A stretch of 64,000 nt of DNA from Saccharopolyspora erythraea NRRL 2338 (GCF_000062885.1 NC_009142.1:62001-126000); one strand, 5' to 3'. Positions 25,704-34,060 are shown, numbered from the stretch's first letter. Notes: a model not told the origin generated them from the letters alone. A program made the numbers and translations.

Positions 25704-28700
25704 TTGGACGGTTGGCGTCGACGGGACCTGTGGTCCCCGTTGGCGGTCGCGGAGGCCAACGCCATGCTCCGCGACGGCGCCTACGGGCTCCGGGTCGAGC
25801 CGGCACCGTGGCGGCTGACCGGACCCGGCGCCGGTGTCGGGCTGCCGCTGGGTGAAGCGCCGACCTGGGCCGACCTGTACCGCGCGCTGGTCAGGTTGCG
25901 GCGGACCCGCCGAACGCACGATCCGGCCTGGCTGCACCGGTTGACCCGGACGCTGTCCGGCGAGGTGCCCGCCGCGGGCGCGACCCGCTGGGTCGCGGTG
26001 CCGCCGGACCGGCTGGAGCGGCTGACGGCCGACTGCGGCACCGACCTCCGCCACTTCCTCGCCCCGCTGGTGGCGTCGGACGGTTCGATGCTGTTCCCCG
26101 CCAGCGGCGGCGGGCTGGAGCGACCGGACCTGGTCGTCGACGACAACGGCGGGGTGATCACCGTCCGGGGTGAGGCCGGCCCGCCGGTCCGGTTGCGCGC
26201 CACCGACCTCGGTGGCGCGCGCAGCCAGCTCAGCAACTGGTCCGCGCTGGCGGCCGCGGTGGAGTCCGACCCGGTGCTGCGGATGCACTGCGCGGCGCAG
26301 GCCGTACCGGCGGCGCTGGCCGACGCCGACTCCGTGCTGTTGCTGCAGGGCATCGAGCCTTCGCCGAGGCATCCCGGGCATCCCGGCGGCACAGTCGTCG
26401 CTGGTCTGCCCGCACTGCTGCGCCCGACCGCCGGCGGCCGGGCAGGGCTGCTGCGGCTGGTGATCGAGAACCGCTTCGAGCACCGGGAGGACGAGCTCGG
26501 CTACTTCCTCGACCACCTGGTCCGGCCGCTGCTGCGGACCTTCCGCCTGGCGCTGGACGACCACCGGCTCGCGTTGCTCTCGCTGAACCCCGACGGCGCG
26601 GGCTTCGAGCTGTCGACCGAGTTACAGCTCACCGGCCGCGCGGTGGTCACCGACCCCGGCGAGGTCCGGCCGGAGCCGACCGGGGCCGAGGTCACCGCTG
26701 CCGCCGACGGGCTCACCCGCACGCTCGACGAGCTGACCGCCGGTTTCGCCGCGATCGGCTTCGCGGGCGGAGGGCACCCGCACGCGGCGGTGCGAGCGGC
26801 GGTCGACCAGGTGACCGCCGAGGAGCTGCGGTTCCTGCGGCCGCGCACGGCCGAGCTGCTTGCCGGCGACCACGGGCTGCGCGGCTTCGCGCACAGCGTG
26901 CCGGAGGACCAGGACCGGGTGCTCAAGGAAGTGCTGCACGCCGTCGAGGAGCGCACCCGCAAACGGCGCTGGAAACGCGACCTGCCGCAGCCCGTGGTCG
27001 TCATCGACCTCGACCTGTGCGGGATCCTGCCGATGCGGAGGACGCTCGACGCGGCCCGCGCGGTCTCCGGTCCGCGCCCGGGTGCGCCCGAGGGCATCCT
27101 CGAGCTCGCCCGGCCGGGTTCACTGCCGGTGCTGCCCAACTTCTCCGAATCGGCCTGGGACAACTTCGTCGACCTCAGCGGCCTCGGCCGCAAGTACCCG
27201 ACGGTGGACTGGCGGCAAGTGCACGCCGAGTTCTTCCGCGCGTTCTCCCGGCCGTGGGAGCGGTTGCGGACCGACACCGTCAACCCCGGCCTCGCGCGGT
27301 TCGTGTGGGACGTCCACGACGGCGGCGGCCGCGTGGTGTTCTGCACCGGCCGCAGGGAACGCGTGCGGGCCCACACCGAGGCGGTGCTCGCGGCGGCGGG
27401 CGTGCCGGACGCGGCGCTGCTGTGCATGCCCGACGACCGCACCAGGCCGATCTCCGAGCTGAAGGTCGAGAAGCTGCGCGAGCTCGGCGACATCGACGTC
27501 GTCGCGGTCTTCGACGACCTGCAGCGCAACCGCGTCGCGCTCACCGAGGAGTTCACCGGGGCCAGAGCGGTGGCCGTGGAGATCCCCGGGATGGCCACCG
27601 AACGGCGGCCGGGGCAGCCGCTCGGCGACCAGGCGCCGGTGATCTCGACTTTCGAGACGGTCCCGCGCCGTGCCGCACCGAGCCTGTCCAACACGCATTC
27701 GCTGGAGGAGCTGCAGATCGGTGCCATGCGGCGCAACCGGATCTCGCGCGACTGGGCGGTGCACCTCAGCGAGCGGGAGACGCTGTCGCTGGTCGGTTCG
27801 GTGCTCGCCGACGCCGACCGCTCGGCGGCCAGGACCGCGCGCGGCGCGCGCGTGAAGTTCGGGCTCGACCAGGGTGAACCCGGGTTCGAGCAGGTCATCC
27901 GGGCGCTGCACCACGTGTTCACGCGCAAGCAGTTCCTCAAGGGCTCGCGCTCGAACTACCGGTGGGAGGACATGCTTCGCGACGCCGGCCCGTTCGTCTC
28001 CCGCGACGAGCCGCTGGAGATCGTGCTGCTGGGCTTCCCGGTCAAGCAGTGCCTCAACCGGCTCAAGGCGTTCGGTCCGCTGCCCGACCTCGCCGAGCTG
28101 GGCGGGCTGGCGCGGCTGCGGGAGCTCCGGCAGGCGGTGAGCGCGGTTTACCCGCCCGGCGTGCACTTCAACATCCTCACCGACGGCAGGCACTTCCGGC
28201 CCCGCCCCGCCGCCATCACCGGCGCCTACAGCCGAAAGCTCCGCGAGTACGTGCGGCTGGTCGGCATCGACGACTGCACGACGGTCGAGGAGATCGACAC
28301 CGTCGCCCGGCAGCGGCTCGGTCCCGACCTGCCCGCGCGGCGCGCGGCGCGGCTGGCGCGGTACCGCGCCGAGATTTACCAGGCCCTCCAGGGCCTGGAC
28401 ATCACCGCGAACCCGCTGCGCACGCTCGACGGAGTCGACCACCGGGTGTCCATGATGGACGGAGCGCTGGGCGAGTCCATGCGCCTCTTCCGGGAGATGC
28501 TGATGTCGGTGGTGTACTCGGTCCCGGTGACCGTACCGGCCGGCGTCGACCGGCTCACCTGGTCGACGCTGGTCTACGCCGACATCTACAACACGGCCGA
28601 CCCGGCGGTGCCGGACGAGGTCCGGCGGGGCCGGGCCGCGGTGCTGAGCCGGGCCTGGCACACCGTCGTCCGATACCTGGCGACGCTGCGGGTGGACGAG

Positions 28701-29024
28701 GAACTCGGCTACGAGGAGCTGTTCCCGCACCGGGTGCGGCTCACCGTCAGCGCGGCCCGGCCGGGTCGCTGCGGCTTCACCTACCTCGGCGGGTCGGGCC
28801 TGCTGCCGTGGCAGGGCACCGGGGTGCTCGACCCCCGCGGGCACGTGGCCGTCGACTTCGCGATCGCGGTGCTGGACCAGGGTTTCGTCCCGGTGTACTC
28901 GCCGCTGCTCGGACCCCGTCAGCCATTGATGATGGTCCCGGCGCAGCACACCAGGCCGTCGGCGTCCGGCGGGCTGCGCCTGGACGACGCCCTCGCCGAA
29001 CGCGTCCGCCTGCGGCGGAAGTAG
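25704..29024 (+). CDS. Three-part fusion: NIS-synthetase-like region, HAD domain, PvcA/DIT1 isocyanide synthase-like domain
   Basis: The 1106-residue protein has at least two recognisable domains. Residues about 430-640 form a HAD phosphohydrolase core with all four motifs: D435-L-D437, T548 in FCTGRR, K587, and D604-D605 in VFDDLQ. Residues about 735-1095 match the PvcA/DIT1 family, which makes isocyanides from amino acids: LEIVLLGFPVKQCLNRLK, LPDLAELGGLARLRELR, YPPGVHFNILTDGRHF and LLPWQGTG. Residues 1-400 are less clear; HPGHP (223-227) followed by YFLDHLVRPLLRTFRLAL recalls IucA/IucC-type siderophore synthetases. The TTG start has AGGAGAG upstream; a GTG at 25566 lacks a ribosome site. 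No 2-oxoglutarate oxygenase or NRPS is adjacent. The product may be an unusual metallophore or isocyanide. Confidence 0.75.
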   Translation: MDGWRRRDLWSPLAVAEANAMLRDGAYGLRVEPAPWRLTGPGAGVGLPLGEAPTWADLYRALVRLRRTRRTHDPAWLHRLTRTLSGEVPAAGATRWVAVPPDRLERLTADCGTDLRHFLAPLVASDGSMLFPASGGGLERPDLVVDDNGGVITVRGEAGPPVRLRATDLGGARSQLSNWSALAAAVESDPVLRMHCAAQAVPAALADADSVLLLQGIEPSPRHPGHPGGTVVAGLPALLRPTAGGRAGLLRLVIENRFEHREDELGYFLDHLVRPLLRTFRLALDDHRLALLSLNPDGAGFELSTELQLTGRAVVTDPGEVRPEPTGAEVTAAADGLTRTLDELTAGFAAIGFAGGGHPHAAVRAAVDQVTAEELRFLRPRTAELLAGDHGLRGFAHSVPEDQDRVLKEVLHAVEERTRKRRWKRDLPQPVVVIDLDLCGILPMRRTLDAARAVSGPRPGAPEGILELARPGSLPVLPNFSESAWDNFVDLSGLGRKYPTVDWRQVHAEFFRAFSRPWERLRTDTVNPGLARFVWDVHDGGGRVVFCTGRRERVRAHTEAVLAAAGVPDAALLCMPDDRTRPISELKVEKLRELGDIDVVAVFDDLQRNRVALTEEFTGARAVAVEIPGMATERRPGQPLGDQAPVISTFETVPRRAAPSLSNTHSLEELQIGAMRRNRISRDWAVHLSERETLSLVGSVLADADRSAARTARGARVKFGLDQGEPGFEQVIRALHHVFTRKQFLKGSRSNYRWEDMLRDAGPFVSRDEPLEIVLLGFPVKQCLNRLKAFGPLPDLAELGGLARLRELRQAVSAVYPPGVHFNILTDGRHFRPRPAAITGAYSRKLREYVRLVGIDDCTTVEEIDTVARQRLGPDLPARRAARLARYRAEIYQALQGLDITANPLRTLDGVDHRVSMMDGALGESMRLFREMLMSVVYSVPVTVPAGVDRLTWSTLVYADIYNTADPAVPDEVRRGRAAVLSRAWHTVVRYLATLRVDEELGYEELFPHRVRLTVSAARPGRCGFTYLGGSGLLPWQGTGVLDPRGHVAVDFAIAVLDQGFVPVYSPLLGPRQPLMMVPAQHTRPSASGGLRLDDALAERVRLRRK

Positions 29025-29091
29025 CCCGCCGAGCGAAAGGCCCCGGTCCTGCCGAAAGCCCCGCTCCGACCGAAAAGCACCGGGACAAGCG

Positions 29092-29136
29092 AAAGGCCCC
29101 GGTACTCGTCCGGGGAAACGAGTGCCGGGGCCTTTT
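29092..29136 (+). terminator. Hairpin terminator behind the fusion gene
   Basis: AAAGGCCCCGG...ACTCGT pairs with ACGAGT...CCGGGGCCTTTT around a short loop, giving a stem of more than 15 pairs ending in T residues. It lies 68 bases after the stop codon. Degenerate copies of GAAAGGCCCCGG occur just before it. Confidence 0.88.
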
Positions 29137-29436
29137 CACACTCCGCGTCCGGGTCGGGGAGGACGGATGCGGAGAGGCTTGGAAATCCGCGAACCGGTAC
29201 CGGTCGGGGGAGGGGAGTGCTTCGGCACCGGTCCGCGGATGTCTGCGGTCCGCCCGGCCTGTCGGCCGCGGGCGGAGGTCCACTGTGGAGTTGGAGGTCG
29301 ATGTGGTGGCCGACGACCGCGATGTCGAGGTCGGGGGTTCACGACGTCCACGTCCGTCGGCCACCACGAGGCGGTTTCTCGGTCTGGTTCCGGGTCGGGG
29401 AGGAGGATGTTGCTTCCGGGACCGAGACCGCCGGCT
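29137..29436. other. 300-base stretch with direct and inverted repeats, no gene
   Basis: No credible gene is seen. TCCGGGTCGGGGAGGA occurs twice (29148-29163 and 29389-29404), and GTGGTGGCCGACG (29303-29315) is inverted at 29355-29367. These could mark a small structured RNA, a former element or the remains of recombination. Confidence 0.5.
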
Positions 29437-29775
29437 TTACGGCACCGGCGCCACCTCGCGCAGAGCGTGCGCGGGGCGCAGGTGCCGTGCGGGACGAGGC
29501 GCCAGGGCGCCGCTCACCAGGTGCTCGTAGGCCGAGCGCCACACCGTGCAGGGTGCCTTGCACGGGCGCCAGCGGCTCGAGCACTCCGGGCAGTTGCCCT
29601 TCTCGTCGGCGTCGTGAGCGGAGAGCAGCGTGCGCCACCCCTCGGTCAAACGAGGGAGCTCGGAGCGCGCCACGGCGAGCAGGGAAGGGGCGTCCGCGCG
29701 GTTCGCCAGCTCGGTGAGCACGTCGAGCCGCTCCCACACCGCGTTGCGCAGCACCTGTCCCAGTATCTCGTCCAC
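29437..29775 (-). CDS. Small Cys-rich protein, unknown function
   Basis: The 112-residue product has a helical N-terminal half (DEILGQVLRNAVWERLDVL) and a cysteine cluster in the middle, CPECSSRWRPCKAPC, followed by TVWRSAYEHL. The four Cys residues (CxxC, then CxxxC) could hold a zinc ion or iron-sulfur cluster. The GTG start has GAGG five bases upstream. It is followed on the same strand by no gene for several hundred bases and preceded by another small gene, with 13 bases between them. Both are divergent from the XRE-TPR regulator. I do not know the function. Confidence 0.7.
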   Translation of the reverse strand: MDEILGQVLRNAVWERLDVLTELANRADAPSLLAVARSELPRLTEGWRTLLSAHDADEKGNCPECSSRWRPCKAPCTVWRSAYEHLVSGALAPRPARHLRPAHALREVAPVP

Positions 29776-29788
29776 CGCAACCTCACCG

Positions 29789-30040
29789 TCACTTTCTCGC
29801 CTGCTCAGCGGCAGCCCGCAGCGCGGTGCTCAGCTCACCGGCTCCGCCGGTGGAAAGCACTGCGGTCTCGCCCGGCGGTCCGACGAGAACCACCTTGTCC
29901 CGGTTCACCAGCACGGTGAGGTCCCGCGGCGCGTTGGTCGCGTCCCGACAGTGGAACCGCCACCACCTGGTGCGGTCGCCGGCACCGCCGGAGGACTCGG
30001 CCGGACCGGCCGGGTCTCCCTGCTGCTCGGTGCTGTCCAC
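29789..30040 (-). CDS. Small hypothetical protein, 83 residues
   Basis: The product begins with a Gly/Ser/Glu-rich disordered stretch and continues with a compact segment RWWRFHCRDATNAPRDLT, then strands VLVNRDKVVLVGP and a C-terminal helix rich in Ala. No family was recognised. It ends 13 bases before the Cys-rich gene, and the two are probably cotranscribed from the region divergent to the XRE-TPR regulator. The GTG start has only a weak ribosome site. Comparable small genes sit beside XRE regulators in other actinomycetes, which is general knowledge and not proof. Confidence 0.65.
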   Translation of the reverse strand: MDSTEQQGDPAGPAESSGGAGDRTRWWRFHCRDATNAPRDLTVLVNRDKVVLVGPPGETAVLSTGGAGELSTALRAAAEQARK

Positions 30041-30262
30041 GGTCGTCGGGGTTCCTCTCCGTACTCGGTTGCTTACCCACGACTAGATTGATGCGTGTCG
30101 GGCCACTTCGCCTAGTCGGTAGGCGACGACCGGGCCGACGGCGACGACGAGCGGTCGGCGGACTTCACCCCCGCCGATCACCTCCGACGAAGAGCACTTC
30201 ACCGACTTGCTGGAGTGCCCTTACTCTGCGACCAACGCCCGTCAGTGCGTGAGGGGGTCCAA

Positions 30263-31633
30263 ATGAACATCATCGGTTCCAGCGGCTCGCCCGTTACACC
30301 CGACGTGTGGAACGAGCGACCGATGCGGGACGCCCTGGCGAACCGGAACATCAGCGAGGTCTACAAGCAGCTTCGCAGGCACGGTGTTTCGCAACGCCAG
30401 ATAGCGGCCTCCACCGGGCAGTCGCAGTCCGAGGTGTCCGAGATCCTCAAGGGTCGGCAGGTCATGGCATATGACGTGCTGGCACGCATCGCTGACGGGC
30501 TGGGAATACCGAGGGGGTACATGGGCCTCGCCTACGACGGGGCGACGGCAGTGAGGGTCGCTAACTCGACCAGCGACTCCCAGGCTGAGGAGGACGAGTC
30601 GGTGAAGCGTCGGAAGTTCTTGTCCCATGCCGCGGCTGTCACCATGGGTGCGGCCGTCTTCGGCGCCGAGGAGAGCAGCTGGGTGCCCGCGAGCGCCCAG
30701 ACGCCGGCCCCGGGCCGCATCGGCATGACCGACGTGCAACAGATCCAGGCCGCGACGAAGGCGTTGCGAGACCTCGACTACCGCTACGGCGGAGGTACCT
30801 GTCGCGACGCGGTGGTCGCCCAGCTCTCCTGGGCGCAGCAACTGCTCGAAGCCACGGCGACCGACCAGGTGCGCAGGAAGCTGTTCGTGTCGCTGGCCGA
30901 CATGCACAGCCTGGCCGGTTGGACCTCGTTCGACACCGGTCTGCTGGATCCGGCCCGCGGGCACTTCGGCAAGGCGCTGGAGTTCGCCAAGCAGGCCGAG
31001 GACGACAGCCTCGTGGCCAGCGTGCTCTACCGGATGGGCCGGGTCTACCTGCACTACCAGGAGCCCAACGAGGCCCTGAAGCTGTTCCAGCTGGGCCAGA
31101 TCGCGGCCCAGGAGTCCGGCTCGGCGCTCACCGTCGCCGTGCTGTGCGCCAACGAGGCGTGGGCCTACGGCATGCTCAACAAGCCAGACCAGGTGCAGAA
31201 GATGGTCGGGCGCACGAAGGACGAGTTCGCCAGGGCCGACGTCAACGACGCCCCGGACTGGGTCCGGTTCTTCACCGAGAACGATCTGCACGGCATGATC
31301 GGCTCCGCCAACGACGCGCTCGCCGTGTTCGACCCGGACCGCTACGCCCCGATCGCGGTGGCCGAGACCATCAAGTGCAACGAGGCCTACGGCACGGACA
31401 TGCAACGCACCCACGTGTTCGGGCTGAGCCTGCAGGCCACCAACCACATCCGGGCCGGTGACCTGCAGCAGGGCATCAAGGTCGGCAGGACCGCGCTGGC
31501 GATCGGCGAGAAGGTCAAGTCCGCCAGGGTCGCCGACCGGCTGCGGCCGCTGGAGCTGGAGGCGGGCAGGCACCGGATGAACTCCGACGCCCGCGACCTC
31601 TCCGAGGAGATCCGGCGGTTCCGCGAAGTGTGA
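30263..31633 (+). CDS. XRE-family regulator with TPR domain and internal twin-arginine-like segment
   Basis: The 456-residue protein begins with a helix-turn-helix (about 20-80; GVSQRQIAASTGQSQSEVSE, ILKGRQ) of the XRE type. A segment at about 113-145 reads KRRKFLSHAAAVTMGAAVFG and then ASAQTP, resembling a twin-arginine signal peptide in the middle of the protein. The remaining 300 residues are tetratricopeptide-like helices (GHFGKALEFAKQAEDDSLVA, YRMGRVYLHYQEPNEALK). The family includes NsdA-like regulators of differentiation and antibiotic production. The ATG has a GAGGGGG site nine bases upstream. A phosphotransferase gene follows. Confidence 0.85.
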   Translation: MNIIGSSGSPVTPDVWNERPMRDALANRNISEVYKQLRRHGVSQRQIAASTGQSQSEVSEILKGRQVMAYDVLARIADGLGIPRGYMGLAYDGATAVRVANSTSDSQAEEDESVKRRKFLSHAAAVTMGAAVFGAEESSWVPASAQTPAPGRIGMTDVQQIQAATKALRDLDYRYGGGTCRDAVVAQLSWAQQLLEATATDQVRRKLFVSLADMHSLAGWTSFDTGLLDPARGHFGKALEFAKQAEDDSLVASVLYRMGRVYLHYQEPNEALKLFQLGQIAAQESGSALTVAVLCANEAWAYGMLNKPDQVQKMVGRTKDEFARADVNDAPDWVRFFTENDLHGMIGSANDALAVFDPDRYAPIAVAETIKCNEAYGTDMQRTHVFGLSLQATNHIRAGDLQQGIKVGRTALAIGEKVKSARVADRLRPLELEAGRHRMNSDARDLSEEIRRFREV

Positions 31634-31659
31634 AGGCCGGAGCTCGCCGGGCGGACGCC

Positions 31660-31695
31660 CCGGTGGCGGCGCGGGCGGTCCCGCGCCGCCACCGG
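31660..31695 (+). terminator. Hairpin terminator behind the XRE-TPR gene
   Basis: A perfect 16-base-pair stem (31660-31675 with 31680-31695) closes a CGGT loop, 27 bases after the stop codon. No clear T run follows. Confidence 0.8.
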
Positions 31696-31739
31696 AGGCA
31701 GGCGGCCGGGGCTCCGCCCGGGCAGGCATCGGTTGGCTG

Positions 31740-32654
31740 ATGATGAGTTTCCAGACACGCCCCATGGAGGACGGCCGGTACACCCGGCCCAAGCTGGCGC
31801 TGGCGCTGGCCGAGATATGCGCCGCGGTCGGGCTCGACTCGCGTGACGCGCGGCTGCTCCGGTTCGTCAACAACGGGGTCTTCCTGCTCGAACGGGAGCA
31901 GGTGATCGTGCGCATCGTCCTCGCGCCGTCTTTTTCATATCGTGCTGTCAACGTTGTCGAGGCCGCGAGGTGGCTCGCCGAGCACGACGTGCCCGCGGTG
32001 CGGCTGCTGCCGGGCATCCGGCAGCCGGTGCGCGTGGGCGGGCATCTGGCGACGCTGTGGCGTTCGGTGCCCGACACCGGTGCACGGCCGACCGGCGCGC
32101 ACCTGGGCAGGCTGCTGCGCAGGGTGCATTCGTTGCCGCGGCCCACGACGCTGCCGGAATGGCGGCCGATGGAGGACGTCCGGCGCAGGCTCTTCGACGC
32201 CGAGGAGCTCGACTCCGACGACCGGTACTTCCTGGAGCAGCGCTGCGACGACGTCGAGCAGCGGCTCGACGCCCTGCGCTTCCCGCTTCCGCGCGGTGTG
32301 GTCCACGGCGACGCCCACCTCGGGAATCTGATCGTCACACCTGGCGGTCCGGTGCTGTGCGACCTGGACTCGCTGTGCGTCGGCCCGCCGGAGTGGGACC
32401 TGACCCCGATGGCCGTGGGACGCCTGCGGCTGGGGCATCCGCCGGAGCGCTACGAAGAGCTGGCCCGCGCCTACGGCTTCGATCTGCTGGCGTGGGAGGG
32501 CTTCCAGGTTCTGCGCGACCTGCGCGAACTGAAGATCACCGTCAGCGTGCTGCCGATCCTGCGCAGCAATCCCGGCATCCGCGGTGAGCTGCGCCGCAGG
32601 CTCCGCACGATGCGAGCCGGTGATGTCACTGCGCAGTGGGCGCCCTACAACTAG
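31740..32654 (+). CDS. Aminoglycoside-phosphotransferase-fold kinase
   Basis: The 304-residue protein has the APH fold: N-terminal nucleotide lobe with NNGVFLLEREQVIVRIV, the catalytic loop VVHGDAHLGNLIV (D is the base) and the metal-binding DLDSLCVGPPEWDL, where the usual DFD/DWE is DLD. Such kinases phosphorylate aminoglycosides, macrolides, choline or small metabolites; the substrate cannot be told. Two ATG codons are possible at the start (31740 or 31743). The gene follows the XRE-TPR regulator, and a similar pair occurs in other actinomycetes as far as I know. Confidence 0.85.
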   Translation: MMSFQTRPMEDGRYTRPKLALALAEICAAVGLDSRDARLLRFVNNGVFLLEREQVIVRIVLAPSFSYRAVNVVEAARWLAEHDVPAVRLLPGIRQPVRVGGHLATLWRSVPDTGARPTGAHLGRLLRRVHSLPRPTTLPEWRPMEDVRRRLFDAEELDSDDRYFLEQRCDDVEQRLDALRFPLPRGVVHGDAHLGNLIVTPGGPVLCDLDSLCVGPPEWDLTPMAVGRLRLGHPPERYEELARAYGFDLLAWEGFQVLRDLRELKITVSVLPILRSNPGIRGELRRRLRTMRAGDVTAQWAPYN

Positions 32655-32799
32655 TGGATGACAGCGCCTCACACTTTCGTACGTTCGGGCGAACTTGTTC
32701 GACACGCTCGTATCGTTTAGTGATTCTGGGAGACAGATTCACCATTCTGCATGTAAACCAGAAGTGGCCAGAGCTGTCAGGCGACCGGACGGGCTGTCG

Positions 32800-33108
32800 A
32801 TGGAGATCGCGAACATGAGGCGGGCGAAGCTGGTCCCGAGGTGGCGTGGCAAGCGGGCGCTGCGCTCGGCGCAGGTGCTGGACGACGTGGTGAACGCTCA
32901 GGTCGCGCTGCTCCCGCAGCTCTCGCCGGAGGCCAGGCAGCGCAGCGCCGACCACCTGGCGGAGATGGTCATGCTCGGCCAGGCGTACCGGCACTACGCG
33001 GCGGGCTGGATCAGCCGGCGCGAACTCGAGCGCCGCGGCAAGGCCGCGTTGCGCCGTATGGAGTCAACCAAGCGGCCACCTTTGGAGCAACTCACCGAAC
33101 GTGAGTGA
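32800..33108 (+). CDS. Small hypothetical protein, helical
   Basis: The 102-residue product is basic at both ends and mainly helical: LDDVVNAQVALLPQLSPEAR, then AEMVMLGQAYRHYAAGWISR and a terminal helix RRELERRGKAALRRMES. No known domain was recognised. The start is uncertain: ATG 32800 or ATG 32815, which has GGAG at a slightly long distance. A longer frame from 32695 is unlikely. The gene converges with the macrolide-phosphotransferase-like gene with four bases between them. Confidence 0.65.
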   Translation: MEIANMRRAKLVPRWRGKRALRSAQVLDDVVNAQVALLPQLSPEARQRSADHLAEMVMLGQAYRHYAAGWISRRELERRGKAALRRMESTKRPPLEQLTERE

Positions 33109-33112
33109 CCGT

Positions 33113-34060
33113 TCAGCGACAGTCGCGATTTTTCGCATCGCGGAATAATTCCTGGTGGACCGCACACGACTTCGTCCGCGCCGAACGTTTGCGATCTTGG
33201 TCGGCCAGCCGGGCCCGGGCGATCGCGACGTACCCGGGGTTGCCGAGGCGCAGTCCGTGCAGGCCGAGCAGCGCGCTGGAGCGGAACGCGGTGTGCTCGG
33301 CGATGTGCTCGCCGAACAGCTCGGGAACGGTGCCACCCGCCTCCGCGTAGTGGCCGAGCAGCCGGTCCAGCCCGTCGGGGCCGAACGCCAGCCGCGGCGC
33401 GGCGAAGTCCAGCGCCGGGTCGGCGACCGCGGCGTCGGTCCAGTCCAGCAGCCCGACCAGCGCTCCTGACCCGTCGACCAGCGTGTGACCAAAGTGCAGG
33501 TCGCCGTGCACGAGCCGGGTTTCGGCGGTCCAGAACCGGTCGTCGGCCAGCCACCTCTCCCAGCGCCGGACCTCGTGCGCCGGCACCGGCAGCCGCGCGC
33601 GGGCCTCGCGCAGCTGCCGGGCGACCTCGGCGCGCTGCTGGTCGGCGCTGCTCACGGGGACGCCGAGCCGGGCGGCCTCGGCCACCGGCGTGCGGTGCAG
33701 TTCGGCGATGACCTCGCCCAACGCCCGGAAGAAGGCGTCGGTGGGTTCGGCCCGCCAGTCGAACGCGAGGGTCAGCGGGTCCTCGTCGGCCATCGGCCTG
33801 CCGGGCAGCCGCCGGTAGGCCACCAGGTCGGCGGCGCGGATCTCCCAGTCCGGCAACGCGACCGCCAGCCGGGGCCGAAGATGCTCCAGCACCCGGGCCT
33901 CCACGTCGATGAGCCGGGCGACCTCGGGCCGGCGCGGGGCGCGCAGCACCCAGCGGACGCCGTCGTCGTCGACGGCGTGGACGACCCGGAAGTCCCAGCC
34001 GGTCTCGTCGACCGACACCGGCCGGACCCGCAGGCCGTGCGCGCGGGCGCGCTCGATCAT
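33113..34060 (-). CDS. Macrolide 2'-phosphotransferase-like kinase
   Basis: The 315-residue protein resembles the Mph family that inactivates macrolides by phosphorylating the desosamine 2'-hydroxyl. Visible features are ETGWDFRVVHAVDDDGVRWV near the N-terminus, RRPEVARLIDVEARVLEHLR, VAYRRLPGRPM, the catalytic loop RLVHGDLHFGHTL and GLLDWTDAAVADPALDFA. The last motif, with DWTD, is typical of Mph proteins. No strong ribosome site precedes the ATG. In a macrolide-producing genus such a gene could serve self-resistance or reactivation, but biochemical specificity cannot be inferred. A repeat-rich stretch lies upstream. Confidence 0.8.
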   Translation of the reverse strand: MIERARAHGLRVRPVSVDETGWDFRVVHAVDDDGVRWVLRAPRRPEVARLIDVEARVLEHLRPRLAVALPDWEIRAADLVAYRRLPGRPMADEDPLTLAFDWRAEPTDAFFRALGEVIAELHRTPVAEAARLGVPVSSADQQRAEVARQLREARARLPVPAHEVRRWERWLADDRFWTAETRLVHGDLHFGHTLVDGSGALVGLLDWTDAAVADPALDFAAPRLAFGPDGLDRLLGHYAEAGGTVPELFGEHIAEHTAFRSSALLGLHGLRLGNPGYVAIARARLADQDRKRSARTKSCAVHQELFRDAKNRDCR

